Shown one piece after another: positions 24,943 through 33,420 of a DNA stretch of 64,000 nt. Origin of the DNA: Methylorubrum aminovorans (lineage in GTDB: Bacteria > Pseudomonadota > Alphaproteobacteria > Rhizobiales > Beijerinckiaceae); NCBI RefSeq assembly GCF_022179725.1, contig NZ_BPRC01000017.1, positions 1 to 64,000 on the forward strand. The letters run 5' to 3'. The position numbers and the translations under genes are program-made. Numbering within the stretch: position 1 is the first letter of the stretch; each line of letters starts with the position of its first letter. The notes beneath the pieces were generated by a model. The model was not told the DNA's origin. It made no database searches and was given only the letters and a program-made list of their open reading frames with translations.

Positions 24943-25036
24943 GTTATTGCGAGGCGAAGCCGTGGCAATCCAGGGCTTCGTTCCATCCGGCGATGATCGC
25001 GCCGCCGGATCGCTGACGCCGAGCCTCGCGATGACG
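24943..25036. repeat. palindromic repeat, family B
   Basis: Starts GTTATTGCGAGGCGAAGCCG, contains GGCAATCCAGG, and ends GCCTCGCGATGACGG. The ends are inverted copies of each other, as in the element at 47745-47837. It fills most of the gap between znuB and the convergent exoD. Confidence 0.65.
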
Positions 25037-25074
25037 GCGGATGGCGAGAGCGAAGCGATGGACCGGAAGCCGCC

Positions 25075-25707
25075 TTACAGCCCGAGTCCGGGGATCGCCT
25101 GCGACAGCCAGGCGAAGGCGCCCATGAGGCTGGCAAACAGCGTGTAGACGAAGCCGATCGAGATCCCGACGCCGACACCGCCGATCAGGAGGCCGATCAG
25201 GACCACGAACCCATCACGCTCAACCAGCCCGAGGCCGATCAGCGAGACGGCGAGGCCGAGCGGGATCTGGCCGAAGAAGGGCGGCGCCACGATGAGCGCC
25301 AGCGCGAGCGCCAGGATCAGCACCCCCATGCCGCGCATGCCCACCGCGCCGTCGAATACGCTCAGGCGCGGGCGCGACCAGCGCTCCAGCCGACGCAGGA
25401 GCGGCACCGCCCGGTTCACCGCCTTCTCCACCGTCGCGCGGGCGATCGATTGGTTGAGCAGCCGCCGCGGCAGCCACGGGGCCGACATCCCGGCGACGAT
25501 CTGGATGGCGATGACGAGCAGGACCAACCCGCAGACCAGCGGGATCGGCGGCGGCATCGGCAGGCAGTTGGGCAAACCGAGCAGCACCACGAGCAGCGCA
25601 AAGGCGCGGTCCCGCAGCACGGCGACGATGTCGCCGACGGTCAGCCGCTCGCTCTCCTGGCTCGCAAGCATCGTGAGAACGTCGGAAGTGCGGGCAGCGG
25701 AGGACAA
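25075..25707 (-). CDS. exoD: exopolysaccharide synthesis protein ExoD family
   Basis: 210 aa integral membrane protein with about four or five hydrophobic helices, matching the ExoD family known from Sinorhizobium meliloti, where exoD mutants make less exopolysaccharide and are alkali-sensitive. Family features are the N-terminal amphipathic region ERLTVGDIVAVLRDRAF, the NCLPMPPPIPLVCG segment with the Pro-rich turn, and paired C-terminal helices. The molecular function is not known for the family. It stands alone and convergent with znuB; only genus-level polysaccharide context (the glycosyltransferase at 20.5 kb and bcsS at 26 kb) is nearby. Confidence 0.88.
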   Translation of the reverse strand: MSSAARTSDVLTMLASQESERLTVGDIVAVLRDRAFALLVVLLGLPNCLPMPPPIPLVCGLVLLVIAIQIVAGMSAPWLPRRLLNQSIARATVEKAVNRAVPLLRRLERWSRPRLSVFDGAVGMRGMGVLILALALALIVAPPFFGQIPLGLAVSLIGLGLVERDGFVVLIGLLIGGVGVGISIGFVYTLFASLMGAFAWLSQAIPGLGL

Positions 25708-25868
25708 ACCGGCTCGGCCGTTGATGGTTCGGTGAGCGCGGCTCTAGCCCAAGCCGGACCATCCGCCAAGCGCCATCGCCCCCGCACGCGTGCCTTGCCA
25801 CACCGCAGGAATCCGCGTCCAAGTTGTTGAGCGAGACGGAAGTGGTATTTCAAGTAACTACACACCGC

Positions 25869-25885
25869 CAACTTATCTTAAGTTG
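25869..25885. promoter_or_regulatory. A+T-rich palindrome upstream of bcsS
   Basis: Arms CAACTTA (25869-25875) and TAAGTTG (25879-25885) with a 3-base centre. The half-site AAGTTGTT recurs at 25821. It lies 74 bases before the bcsS start in the most A+T-rich spot of the neighbourhood, so it could be an operator for a regulator of bcsS. Confidence 0.35.
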
Positions 25886-25958
25886 TTAATTTTCGCTTAA
25901 CTGCCGTCGCAAATCGTGACAACCATTGGTTGCTCCGCCGTATTCCGCGCGACCAATC

Positions 25959-26720
25959 ATGTCGAAACGCGCCTCTCGCATACCTGTCGACGATGCCGAT
26001 GCCTCTTCGTCAACGGCCCGCGCGGATCCCTGGCTCGCCCTCCTCGCTCTCTCCGCCAGCCTCCTCTACGCTCCGGCCAGAGCCGACGACGCGCCTCTGC
26101 GGGCCGTCCTGTTCGGCAGCACGGAGGCTGGCGCCTCGGCCTTCTCCGCGAGTGGCGCGAAGCTTGTCTTCGACCGCTTCGACCGGGATGGCCCCGTCGC
26201 ACTGGTGACGGCGGGCGGAGGCGCCCGGCTGGAGGGCGGCGGCCAGGCGCCGACGATGGTGCGTTTCACCGCGCTCGGCGCGGCACTCGCCGGCTATCAG
26301 TTCATCCGGGAATGGGGAGCGGTGACGGTGTTCGCCGGCCCGGAGGCGTCCTGGGAAACGTTGTCCGGCTCCGGCCTGGTGCAGGTGCTCCCCCTGCGGG
26401 CGGGTCTGCGCCTGCACGGCGAAGTCTGGGCCCGGCCGACCGAGACGACGCTGCTGACCGCAACCGCCATCCTCGGCTCGGCCCGCGGCGACGCCTATGC
26501 CCGGCTGTCCTGGGGCACGGCGCTGTTCGGCGCCTATCTCGGTCCGGAGGCCAGCGTCTACGGCGACCAGACCGATTACCGGAAATGGAGCGTCGGGCTG
26601 CACGTCACCGACTACGCGATGGGCGGCTACCGCTTCCGCCTGTCGCCCGGCGGTCAGCTTGAGACGCCGCTCAACCAGTGGAGCCCCTACGTTTCCCTCG
26701 CGATCTGGAGCACGTTGTGA
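25959..26720 (+). CDS. bcsS: cellulose biosynthesis protein BcsS family, exported
   Basis: 253 aa. An N-terminal signal sequence lies after a polar start (hydrophobic WLALLALSASLLYAPARA, cleavage expected before DD). The mature part has alternating beta-strand-like segments rich in Gly, Ala and aromatics (AVLFGSTEAGASAFS, EWGAVTVFAGPEASWE, LGPEASVYGDQTDYRKWS), in keeping with an outer-membrane barrel. It matches the BcsS proteins of Methylobacterium and relatives. No bcsA or bcsB is in the window, so the role in cellulose export is by family only. ATG 25959 is preferred over TTG 25926. Its stop is 6 bases from the convergent SDR gene. Confidence 0.8.
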   Translation: MSKRASRIPVDDADASSSTARADPWLALLALSASLLYAPARADDAPLRAVLFGSTEAGASAFSASGAKLVFDRFDRDGPVALVTAGGGARLEGGGQAPTMVRFTALGAALAGYQFIREWGAVTVFAGPEASWETLSGSGLVQVLPLRAGLRLHGEVWARPTETTLLTATAILGSARGDAYARLSWGTALFGAYLGPEASVYGDQTDYRKWSVGLHVTDYAMGGYRFRLSPGGQLETPLNQWSPYVSLAIWSTL

Positions 26721-26726
26721 GACGGC

Positions 26727-27461
26727 TCAGCCCTTGGTGCGCAGCGAGGAGCGCCCGCCATCGACGCCGATGACCTGCCCGGTGACGTAGGCCGCCTCCG
26801 GGCCGACGAGGAACGCGGCGAGCGCGGCGACGTCCTCGGGCTCGCCGAGGCGCTGGAGCGCGTGCATCGAGGCGATGCCGGAGGCCAAAGTCGCGTTGCG
26901 GGTGATGGATTCGGCAAGCGGCGTGCGGGTCAGCGAGGGGGCGACCACGTTGATCCGGATCGCGGGCGCGAGTTCGGCGGCGAGCGAGAGGGCGAGCCCC
27001 TCGACCGCTCCCTTGGCCATGGCGACCGAAGCGTGGTGCGAGAATCCTTGCGCGGCGGCCACGGTGGAGAACAGCACGACGCCCGCACTCCCCTCCCCCG
27101 CACCGGCCTTGAGCGCGGGGGCCGCCGCCTGCACCGCCAGGAAGGCGCCGAGGGCGTTGATGCGGAAATCCGCCTCGATGCGGGCTGGATCGAGCTTGGC
27201 GAGCGGCGCGAGCTGGATCGTGCCGACCGCGTAGATGAGGCCGCCGAGACGCGCGCCCGCCTCGTTCGCGACGCGCGGGAACAGGGTCGGATCGGTGACG
27301 TCGCCGGCCGTGAAGCCGGTCTCGCCGAGGTCGGACGCCGCCCGCTCCAATCGCTCGGCATCGCGCCCGACGAGGTGGAGCGCCACGCCCCGGGCGCGGA
27401 GGGCCCGTGCCGTGGCAAGGCCGATGCCGCCGGTCCCCCCGTAGATCACGACCCGTTCCAT
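26727..27461 (-). CDS. SDR family oxidoreductase-like protein lacking the catalytic tyrosine
   Basis: 244 aa, a classical-length short-chain dehydrogenase fold. The cofactor loop GGTGGIG (8-14), Asn102 and Ser132 are in place, as is the C-terminal SDR segment RLGEPEDVAALAAFLVG with TGQVIGVDGG. At the catalytic YxxxK the Tyr is replaced: Val146 precedes Lys150 in SVAMAK. The usual NNAG after beta-4 reads YAVG. The fold probably binds NAD(P)H, but ordinary dehydrogenase activity is doubtful. The start ATG 27461 has AGGGGG six bases upstream. It is convergent with bcsS and divergent from the formyltransferase. Confidence 0.8.
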   Translation of the reverse strand: MERVVIYGGTGGIGLATARALRARGVALHLVGRDAERLERAASDLGETGFTAGDVTDPTLFPRVANEAGARLGGLIYAVGTIQLAPLAKLDPARIEADFRINALGAFLAVQAAAPALKAGAGEGSAGVVLFSTVAAAQGFSHHASVAMAKGAVEGLALSLAAELAPAIRINVVAPSLTRTPLAESITRNATLASGIASMHALQRLGEPEDVAALAAFLVGPEAAYVTGQVIGVDGGRSSLRTKG

Positions 27462-27626
27462 GAAGCCCCCTGCCGAGGGGACTTCACGCGAAGATGCCGC
27501 GCATAGATGTCGTCCCCGCCCGAAATCCACTAGCTAAGGCGGAGCGGGTCGGCGTGGAGCCGGCCTCCGCCGCCGCAGACCCGCGCCGAACGTCGCAGGG
27601 CGGCCAGCCACGGGACCGAACCACCC

Positions 27627-28493
27627 ATGAAATTCGCCTTCGCCGGCATCGACTTCCTGGGCGGCGTGTTCGACGGGCTGATCGAGGCCGGGTGGACGCC
27701 GGTGAAGCTGTTCACCCGGCCCTGCGACGGCATCTACGATTTCAATGACGTCGTGGTGGCGCAGGCCCGGCACCACCGCATTCCGATCCAGCTCTCACGG
27801 CTTCTGCCCGAAGACATCGAGCGGCTCGCCCACGAGCACGGCCGCGACGTGGTCCTCGTCGTGGCCGGCTATCCCTGGCTCGTGCGGGGCTGGCACGGGC
27901 GTGTGCGCTACGCGCTGAACGTCCACCCCTCGCCGCTGCCAACGGGGCGGGGGCCCTACCCGCTCTTCAAGGCGGTGCTCGACCGCTACGAGAGCTGGGG
28001 CGTCACTGCCCACGTGCTCGCCGAGCAAGGCTTCGACACCGGCGACATCCTGGCCCAGGACATCTTCGCCATGGACAGTCACGAGACCCACGAAACGCTG
28101 CTCACCAAATGCCAGATGGCGGCTCGCCGCCTCGTCCACGGCCCGATCGGGAAGGATTTGGCCGAGCGCTGGCGCAAGGCGGAGCCGCAGGGGGACGGCT
28201 CCTACTGGCCGCGGGTGAACGACGCCGACCGGACCCTCGACTTCCGCAAGGACGTCGCCGAGGTGCTGCGGCGCGTGCGCGCCTTCGGCGCGATCGAGAC
28301 CATCGCCCGGCTCGGCCAATCGCGCGTCTTCGTGGCCGCCGCCGATGGCTGGCAGGAGGCCCACCGCCACCCCCCCGGCACGATCGTCCATCGCTACCGC
28401 CGCCACGTCGTGGTGGCCGCCCGCGACGGCTACGTGCAGCTCACCCGCTGGAGCCCGGTGCCGCTCAACGAGGCCGGGCAGATCGGGCGCTAG
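27627..28493 (+). CDS. formyltransferase family protein (methionyl-tRNA formyltransferase-like)
   Basis: 288 aa. The N-terminal folate-type formyltransferase domain has the catalytic triad Asn98, His100 (NVHPSPLPTGRGPYP) and Asp140 (FDTGDIL). The C-terminal part resembles the Fmt/ArnA OB-like module. It is shorter than true Fmt, lacks the tRNA-binding motifs and is not next to def, so it probably formylates a small amine or sugar-linked substrate. It stands alone, divergent from the SDR gene. Its TAG stop (28491-28493) is the first triplet of a family A repeat. Confidence 0.82.
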   Translation: MKFAFAGIDFLGGVFDGLIEAGWTPVKLFTRPCDGIYDFNDVVVAQARHHRIPIQLSRLLPEDIERLAHEHGRDVVLVVAGYPWLVRGWHGRVRYALNVHPSPLPTGRGPYPLFKAVLDRYESWGVTAHVLAEQGFDTGDILAQDIFAMDSHETHETLLTKCQMAARRLVHGPIGKDLAERWRKAEPQGDGSYWPRVNDADRTLDFRKDVAEVLRRVRAFGAIETIARLGQSRVFVAAADGWQEAHRHPPGTIVHRYRRHVVVAARDGYVQLTRWSPVPLNEAGQIGR

Positions 28494-28590
28494 CGCATCG
28501 TGTTGGACATCGGATCCAGTACGATGCGCTCTCCTCTTGTTTCTGCATCGTCTTTTTCCGAAAGCCGGTAGCCACCTTTCGGGACGATGC
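28491..28590. repeat. composite palindromic repeat, family A copy 2
   Basis: Hairpin A arms 28492-28507 (AGCGCATCGTGTTGGA) and 28515-28530 (pairing with G-T wobble) with a 7-base loop, then a short spacer and hairpin B 28545-28590 with arms GCATCGTC/GACGATGC and inner CGAAAG/CTTTCG. It is in the same orientation as the copy at 56645 and inverted relative to 4366-4470. It starts on the formyltransferase stop codon and ends just before the DUF2256 start. Confidence 0.85.
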
Positions 28591-28596
28591 ACCACG

Positions 28597-28758
28597 ATGC
28601 CGCCGATGCGCCGCAAGGGCGACCTGCCCCAGAAGATCTGCGCCCAGTGCGCCCGTCCGTTCGCGTGGCGCAAGAAGTGGGAACGGGTCTGGGACGAGGT
28701 GCGCTACTGCTCCGACCGCTGCCGGGCGGAGGCGAAGCGCGCGGCGCGCAAGACCTGA
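28597..28758 (+). CDS. DUF2256 domain-containing small zinc-ribbon-like protein
   Basis: 53 aa (47 if ATG 28606 is used). Basic N-terminus KGDLPQKICAQC, then RPFAWRKKWERVWDEVRYCS and DRCRAEAK: the CxxC...CSDRC cysteine pattern and the WRKKWE core are the DUF2256 signature. The protein probably binds one zinc and may bind nucleic acid. DUF2256 is often found near photolyase or cryptochrome-like genes; none is present here. It begins 4 bases after a repeat element, so its promoter must lie within or just before that repeat. Confidence 0.85.
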   Translation: MPPMRRKGDLPQKICAQCARPFAWRKKWERVWDEVRYCSDRCRAEAKRAARKT

Positions 28759-28764
28759 CCGGCC

Positions 28765-29344
28765 TCAGCCCCCCAGCCCCTCCGGCGTGTCGACATCGAA
28801 GATCACCGCCGGATCGGCCGGCACCTCCAGCACGTCGCCGCGCCGCCTCAGGAGCGGCCCGGCGCCGCGGTCGCCGGTCAGCGCGGCGAGGTCGGCAGCG
28901 AGGCGGGTGAGGTCGAGCAGAACCGGGTTGCCCCGGCGCCCAACGCTCACCGGCACCACCGCCGAGGGGCGCGGTTCGGCCGCCGCGTAGGCCGCAATCA
29001 GCGAATCAATATGGGCCGCCTCGATCCGCGGCATGTCGCCGAGCAGCACGACCGCCGCCTCGGTCTCCGGCGGCAGGGCAGCGAGCCCAACGCGCAGCGA
29101 GGCCGAGAGGCCGGCGGCGGGGTCGAGGTTCTCGACCAGCGTCAGGTCCAGGCCGGCCAGCGCATCCCGCACGGCCCCGGCATGGGCGCCGAGGACCGCC
29201 ACGACAGGCCGCGCTGCCGAGGCTAGGGCGGCTTCGGCGGCGCGGCGCACCATCGGCCGGCCGGCATAGGGCGCGAGCATCTTCGGCGCTGACCCGAACC
29301 GGGAGCCGAGGCCGGCGGCGAGGATCACCGCGCTGATGCACGGC

Positions 29345-29358
<14 letters not shown>
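28765..29358 (-). CDS. MobA-like NTP transferase (molybdenum cofactor cytidylyl/guanylyltransferase type)
   Basis: 197 aa. A nucleotidyltransferase with the N-terminal AVILAAGLGSRFG glycine-rich loop, KMLAPYAGRPM lysine, the LLGDMPRI metal-binding Asp, and a C-terminal DVDTPEGL motif, as in MocA, which adds CMP to molybdopterin for xanthine-dehydrogenase-family enzymes. It is the last gene of the four-gene minus-strand cassette and overlaps the upstream MoeA/MoaB-like gene by 14 bases. Cofactor specificity (CTP or GTP) is inferred from the XdhC neighbours, which suit MocA. Confidence 0.85.
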
Positions 29359-30355
<997 letters not shown>

Positions 30356-30359
30356 GGTC

Positions 30360-31073
30360 TCAGCGCCCCGCCGCGTTGCGGTCGTCGATGCGGCCCTTGC
30401 GCAGGGTCGTGACAAGCTGGGCGAGGATCGACAGCGCGATCTCGGCCGGCGAGACCGCGCCGATATCGAGCCCGATCGGCGCATGAATCTGGCCGATCGC
30501 CGCCTCGTCGAACCCCGCCTCCCTGAGGCGCTCCACGCGCCGCGCGTGGGTCTTTCGCGATCCCAGCGCTCCGATATAGGCGCAGTCCGCCCGCAGCGCC
30601 GCCATGAGCGCGGTGTCGTCGATCTTGGGATCGTGCGTCAGCGCGGCCAGTGCCGTGTAGGCGTCGAGCGGGCCGATCTCGCGAAGGGCCTCGTCCGGCC
30701 AGGCGACGATCAGGCGCACGCCTGGAAAGCGCTCCGGGCTGGCGAAGGCGGTGCGCGGATCGATCACTGTGAGGTCGAGGCCGAGCTGGCTCACGAGCGG
30801 CACCAGCGCCTGGGAGATGTGCACCGCGCCGACCACGACGAAGCGCACCGGCGGCGCGTGGACGGCGACGAAGACGGAGCGCCCGTCCGGCCCCTCGCCG
30901 AGGCCGCTCCTGCCGATGCGCAGGCGCTCGCGCAGCAGGGGTCCCAGCGGGTCGGCATCGATCTCGGCGGCGCGTACGAGGCGCTGTCCGCCATCCTCTG
31001 GATCAGTGACGATCAGGGCCGGGCGGCGCGCCGCGCGCTCCGCATTGAGGGCCGACAGGGTGTCGAGGCGCAT
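30360..31073 (-). CDS. XdhC family protein, C-terminal Rossmann domain half
   Basis: 237 aa. It corresponds to the second half of XdhC/CoxI: VRFVVVGAVHISQALVPL (nucleotide-binding glycine region), the LTVIDPR beta-strand-Asp, and the C-terminal signature GSRKTHARRVERLREAGFDEA, HAPIGLDIGA and SPAEIALSI. XdhC proteins bind molybdenum cofactor and load it into xanthine-dehydrogenase-type enzymes. The N-terminal half is encoded by the next upstream gene. It lies in the middle of the maturation cassette, 4 bases before the MoeA/MoaB-like gene. Confidence 0.88.
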   Translation of the reverse strand: MRLDTLSALNAERAARRPALIVTDPEDGGQRLVRAAEIDADPLGPLLRERLRIGRSGLGEGPDGRSVFVAVHAPPVRFVVVGAVHISQALVPLVSQLGLDLTVIDPRTAFASPERFPGVRLIVAWPDEALREIGPLDAYTALAALTHDPKIDDTALMAALRADCAYIGALGSRKTHARRVERLREAGFDEAAIGQIHAPIGLDIGAVSPAEIALSILAQLVTTLRKGRIDDRNAAGR

Positions 31074-31137
31074 GGGGTCTATCGCTCGATGCGAAATGGG
31101 CCGTCGCTCACGATGGGAGCAGGGGCCTTTGAAAAAA

Positions 31138-31461
31138 TCAGTCGATGCGTTCGACAAAGACGCGGATGCGGCCGCCGCAGGAGAGGCCGGCCCGCCACGC
31201 GGTCTCGTCGGCGACGCCGAACTCCAGGGTGCGGGGACGCCCGTTCTCGATCACGTCGAGCGCCTCGGTGATGACCTCGCCCTCGACGCAGCCGCCGGAG
31301 ACCGAGCCGAGAAAGCGGCTATCACCGTCGATGACGAGGTGGCTGCCGACCGGGCGGGGCGCCGAGCCCCAGGTCTCGATCACGGTGGCGAGCGCGACCG
31401 CGCGCCCCTCGCGCCGCCAGCCCTCGGCGGCGCGCAGGATATCGTCCTCGGTGGAGAGCAT
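31138..31461 (-). CDS. XdhC/CoxI N-terminal domain protein
   Basis: 107 aa, the XdhC_CoxI N-terminal module on its own. It carries ALATVIETWGSAPRPVGSHL, then GSVSGGCVEGEV and a C-terminal LSCGGRIRVFVE, in which the cysteines are the cofactor-contacting residues of the family. Splitting XdhC into two small proteins is seen in several Rhizobiales. It is the first gene of the cassette on the minus strand, 64 bases before the XdhC C-domain gene. The target enzyme (a xanthine or CO-type dehydrogenase) is not in the window. Confidence 0.87.
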   Translation of the reverse strand: MLSTEDDILRAAEGWRREGRAVALATVIETWGSAPRPVGSHLVIDGDSRFLGSVSGGCVEGEVITEALDVIENGRPRTLEFGVADETAWRAGLSCGGRIRVFVERID

Positions 31462-31633
31462 GGGCTTCCCGTCCTGAATAGCGCGGTTCCGCCGCCCCCG
31501 ACCGTCCCGTCAAGGGAGAGGTAGGCGTGCCGACCGGTTTCGCAATGCGGCCAACGGCGGTGCTTGCCAGGTCCGCGGGCGGACCGCATCAAGGTCCGGA
31601 GATTTTATGGCAGCCGGATGGGGGCGTGGTGTG

Positions 31634-32743
31634 ATGAAGCGGAGCGCGTGGGCAATCCTTCTCACCGTCGCGCTCGCGGGCCCCCTCGCGGCCGCCGAAC
31701 CGCTGAAGATTGGGCTCGCTGCCCCCTTGAGTGGCCCCGATGCCGGGTTCGGCCAGGGCGCGCGGCTCGGCGCCGAGCAGGCGGTGGCCGAGATCAACCG
31801 CGCGGGCGGGGTGTTGGGCCGCAAGCTTCAGCTCGTGGTGCAGGACGATGCCGCCGACCCGAAACAGGCGGCGGCGGTCGCCCGCCGGTTTGCGGCAAGC
31901 GGCGTGCGCTTCGTCATCGGCCCGCTGACCTCGGGCGCCAGCGCCGCGGCGAGCACGGTCTTCGAGGAGGCCGGCATCGTCTCGGTCACACCGGGGGCGA
32001 CCTGGGCGCCGCTGACCCGCCGCGGCGCTGGCTTGCTGTTCCGGCTCTCCGGCAGCGACGCGCAGCAGGGGGCGCTCGGCGGCACGCTGCTCGCCGAGCG
32101 GTTCCGCGGCAAGTCGGTCGCCATCGTCCACGACAAGACCAGCTTCGGCCGCGGTCTCGCCGACGAGGCCGCGCGCGCCCTCAAAGCCCGCGGTGGGGGG
32201 GAACGCCTGTTCGAGGGCGTCTCCCGCGACGACCGCGAGACCTCGGCACTCGTCGCCAAGCTGCGGGCGCTCGGAATCGAGGCGATCTATTTCGGCGGCC
32301 TCTCAGTGCCGGCCGCAAGCCTGATCCGGACGATGCGCGAGGCTGGCCTGACGACGGTGGTGATCGGCAGCGACGGTCTGCTCGACAAGGAGTTTTCGCA
32401 AGTCCCCGGCGCCGAGGGCACGCTGATGACGGTCCCGGCCGCCCCGCCCCGCCTGCCCGAGCCGAAGGGCACGAGAACGCCGCGGGGCCCGGAGGCCGAT
32501 CTGTTCGCCGGCCCGGCCTACGCGGCGGTGGAGGTGGTGCGGCAGGGGATCGAAGCGGCACGCTCGGCCGAGCCGGCGCGGGTCGCGGCCGCCCTGCATG
32601 GCGGTGCGCCTCTCCGGACGGTGCTCGGCGAGGTGGCGTTCGACGCCGGCGGCGATCTCGTAAAACCGCCCTTCACCGTGTTCGCGTGGCGCCGGCTCCC
32701 CGACGGCCGGCTCGACTTTGCCGGCAACGAAGTCTCGCCTTGA
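31634..32743 (+). CDS. periplasmic branched-chain amino-acid-type substrate-binding protein
   Basis: 369 aa. A signal peptide (KRSAWAILLTVALAGPLAAA) precedes a type I periplasmic-binding fold of the LivJ/LivK/AmiC group, with LKIGLAAPLSGPDAGFGQGA, GGVLGRKLQLVVQDDA and FVIGPLTSGASAAAS at the ligand cleft. It would deliver an amino acid, amide or aromatic ligand to an ABC permease, none of which is nearby. The frame also has starts at 31607 and 31631; 31634 gives a standard signal peptide. It is an orphan between the molybdenum cassette and infA; the ligand is unknown. Confidence 0.87.
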   Translation: MKRSAWAILLTVALAGPLAAAEPLKIGLAAPLSGPDAGFGQGARLGAEQAVAEINRAGGVLGRKLQLVVQDDAADPKQAAAVARRFAASGVRFVIGPLTSGASAAASTVFEEAGIVSVTPGATWAPLTRRGAGLLFRLSGSDAQQGALGGTLLAERFRGKSVAIVHDKTSFGRGLADEAARALKARGGGERLFEGVSRDDRETSALVAKLRALGIEAIYFGGLSVPAASLIRTMREAGLTTVVIGSDGLLDKEFSQVPGAEGTLMTVPAAPPRLPEPKGTRTPRGPEADLFAGPAYAAVEVVRQGIEAARSAEPARVAAALHGGAPLRTVLGEVAFDAGGDLVKPPFTVFAWRRLPDGRLDFAGNEVSP

Positions 32744-33067
32744 GGCCGTTCAAGGCCAGCGGGATCGCGAAACCCACCGGAGGTTGAGGCTAAGCGGCCC
32801 TTTCGCGGCAGATATTCTTGCACAAACTGCCTCAGACGCTTAAGTCGCAGGCTTGGTGCCCTTCGCGAAACGCCCGTCGTGCCGCTTGCTCGGCCGAAGG
32901 GGGGACTCCCCGATCCGGGAGTTTCGCGAAAGGCGCCCGACGCCCGGCATCGCTGACGCCTCTCGTCCCGAGCGGATCGGACCCGCAGCGCCGCGCGTTT
33001 CGCACAATAGACCGATTTTGGATTTGCCGGAGCGCCCCGTGCAGGCAGCCCGGCCGGAGACAGGTGC
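32744..33067. other. intergenic stretch before infA-like gene
   Basis: 324 bases. It contains a C+G-rich stretch with repeated TTCGCGAAA-type words (near 32860 and 32925) and a 36-codon minus-strand ORF (32840-32950) that I do not accept as a gene. The promoter of the infA-like gene should be here; no clear -10/-35 pair was recognised. Confidence 0.4.
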
Positions 33068-33343
33068 ATGGCGAAAGAGGAATTGATGCAGTTCGACGGC
33101 TTGGTCGTCGAGATCCTGCCGGACGCGCGCTACCGGGTGCAGCTCGACCAAGGCCACGAGATCGTCGCCTACACGGCCGGCAAGATGAAGAAGAACCGCA
33201 TCAAGACCCTGGCCGGCGACCGCGTCACCGTCGAGATGTCCCCCTACGACCTCGAAAAGGGCCGCCTCGTGTTCCGTCACAAGGACGAGCGCTCCGGTCC
33301 GCGTCCGCCCCAGCGCGGCGGCCAGCAGTTCCGCCGGCGCTAA
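33068..33343 (+). CDS. infA: translation initiation factor IF-1 family protein with R/G-rich tail
   Basis: 91 aa. An S1-type OB fold aligned along its length to IF-1: AKEELMQFDGLVVEILPD, HEIVAYTAGKMKKNRIKTL, GDRVTVEMSPYDLEKGRLVFR. IF-1 binds the ribosomal A site during initiation. It differs from the standard 72-aa bacterial IF-1 by a 19-residue tail ending PPQRGGQQFRRR and by several core substitutions, so it may be a second, diverged copy rather than the only infA. It stands alone. ATG 33068 gives the exact IF-1 N-terminus. Confidence 0.85.
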   Translation: MAKEELMQFDGLVVEILPDARYRVQLDQGHEIVAYTAGKMKKNRIKTLAGDRVTVEMSPYDLEKGRLVFRHKDERSGPRPPQRGGQQFRRR

Positions 33344-33420
33344 GAGCGGCGAACAGTCCTTCGTTCGATTAAGCCTGTTGAGCGGCGCCCCATAGGGCAC
33401 CGCCCAAAAGTCCCAGAAAA

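Noticed and set aside
32840..32950. 36-codon minus-strand ORF before infA
   Set aside because: It has an AGAGG nine bases upstream of an ATG, and a basic product ending GRFAKGTKPAT, but no helix, motif or conserved neighbour. Support is too thin without a comparison.
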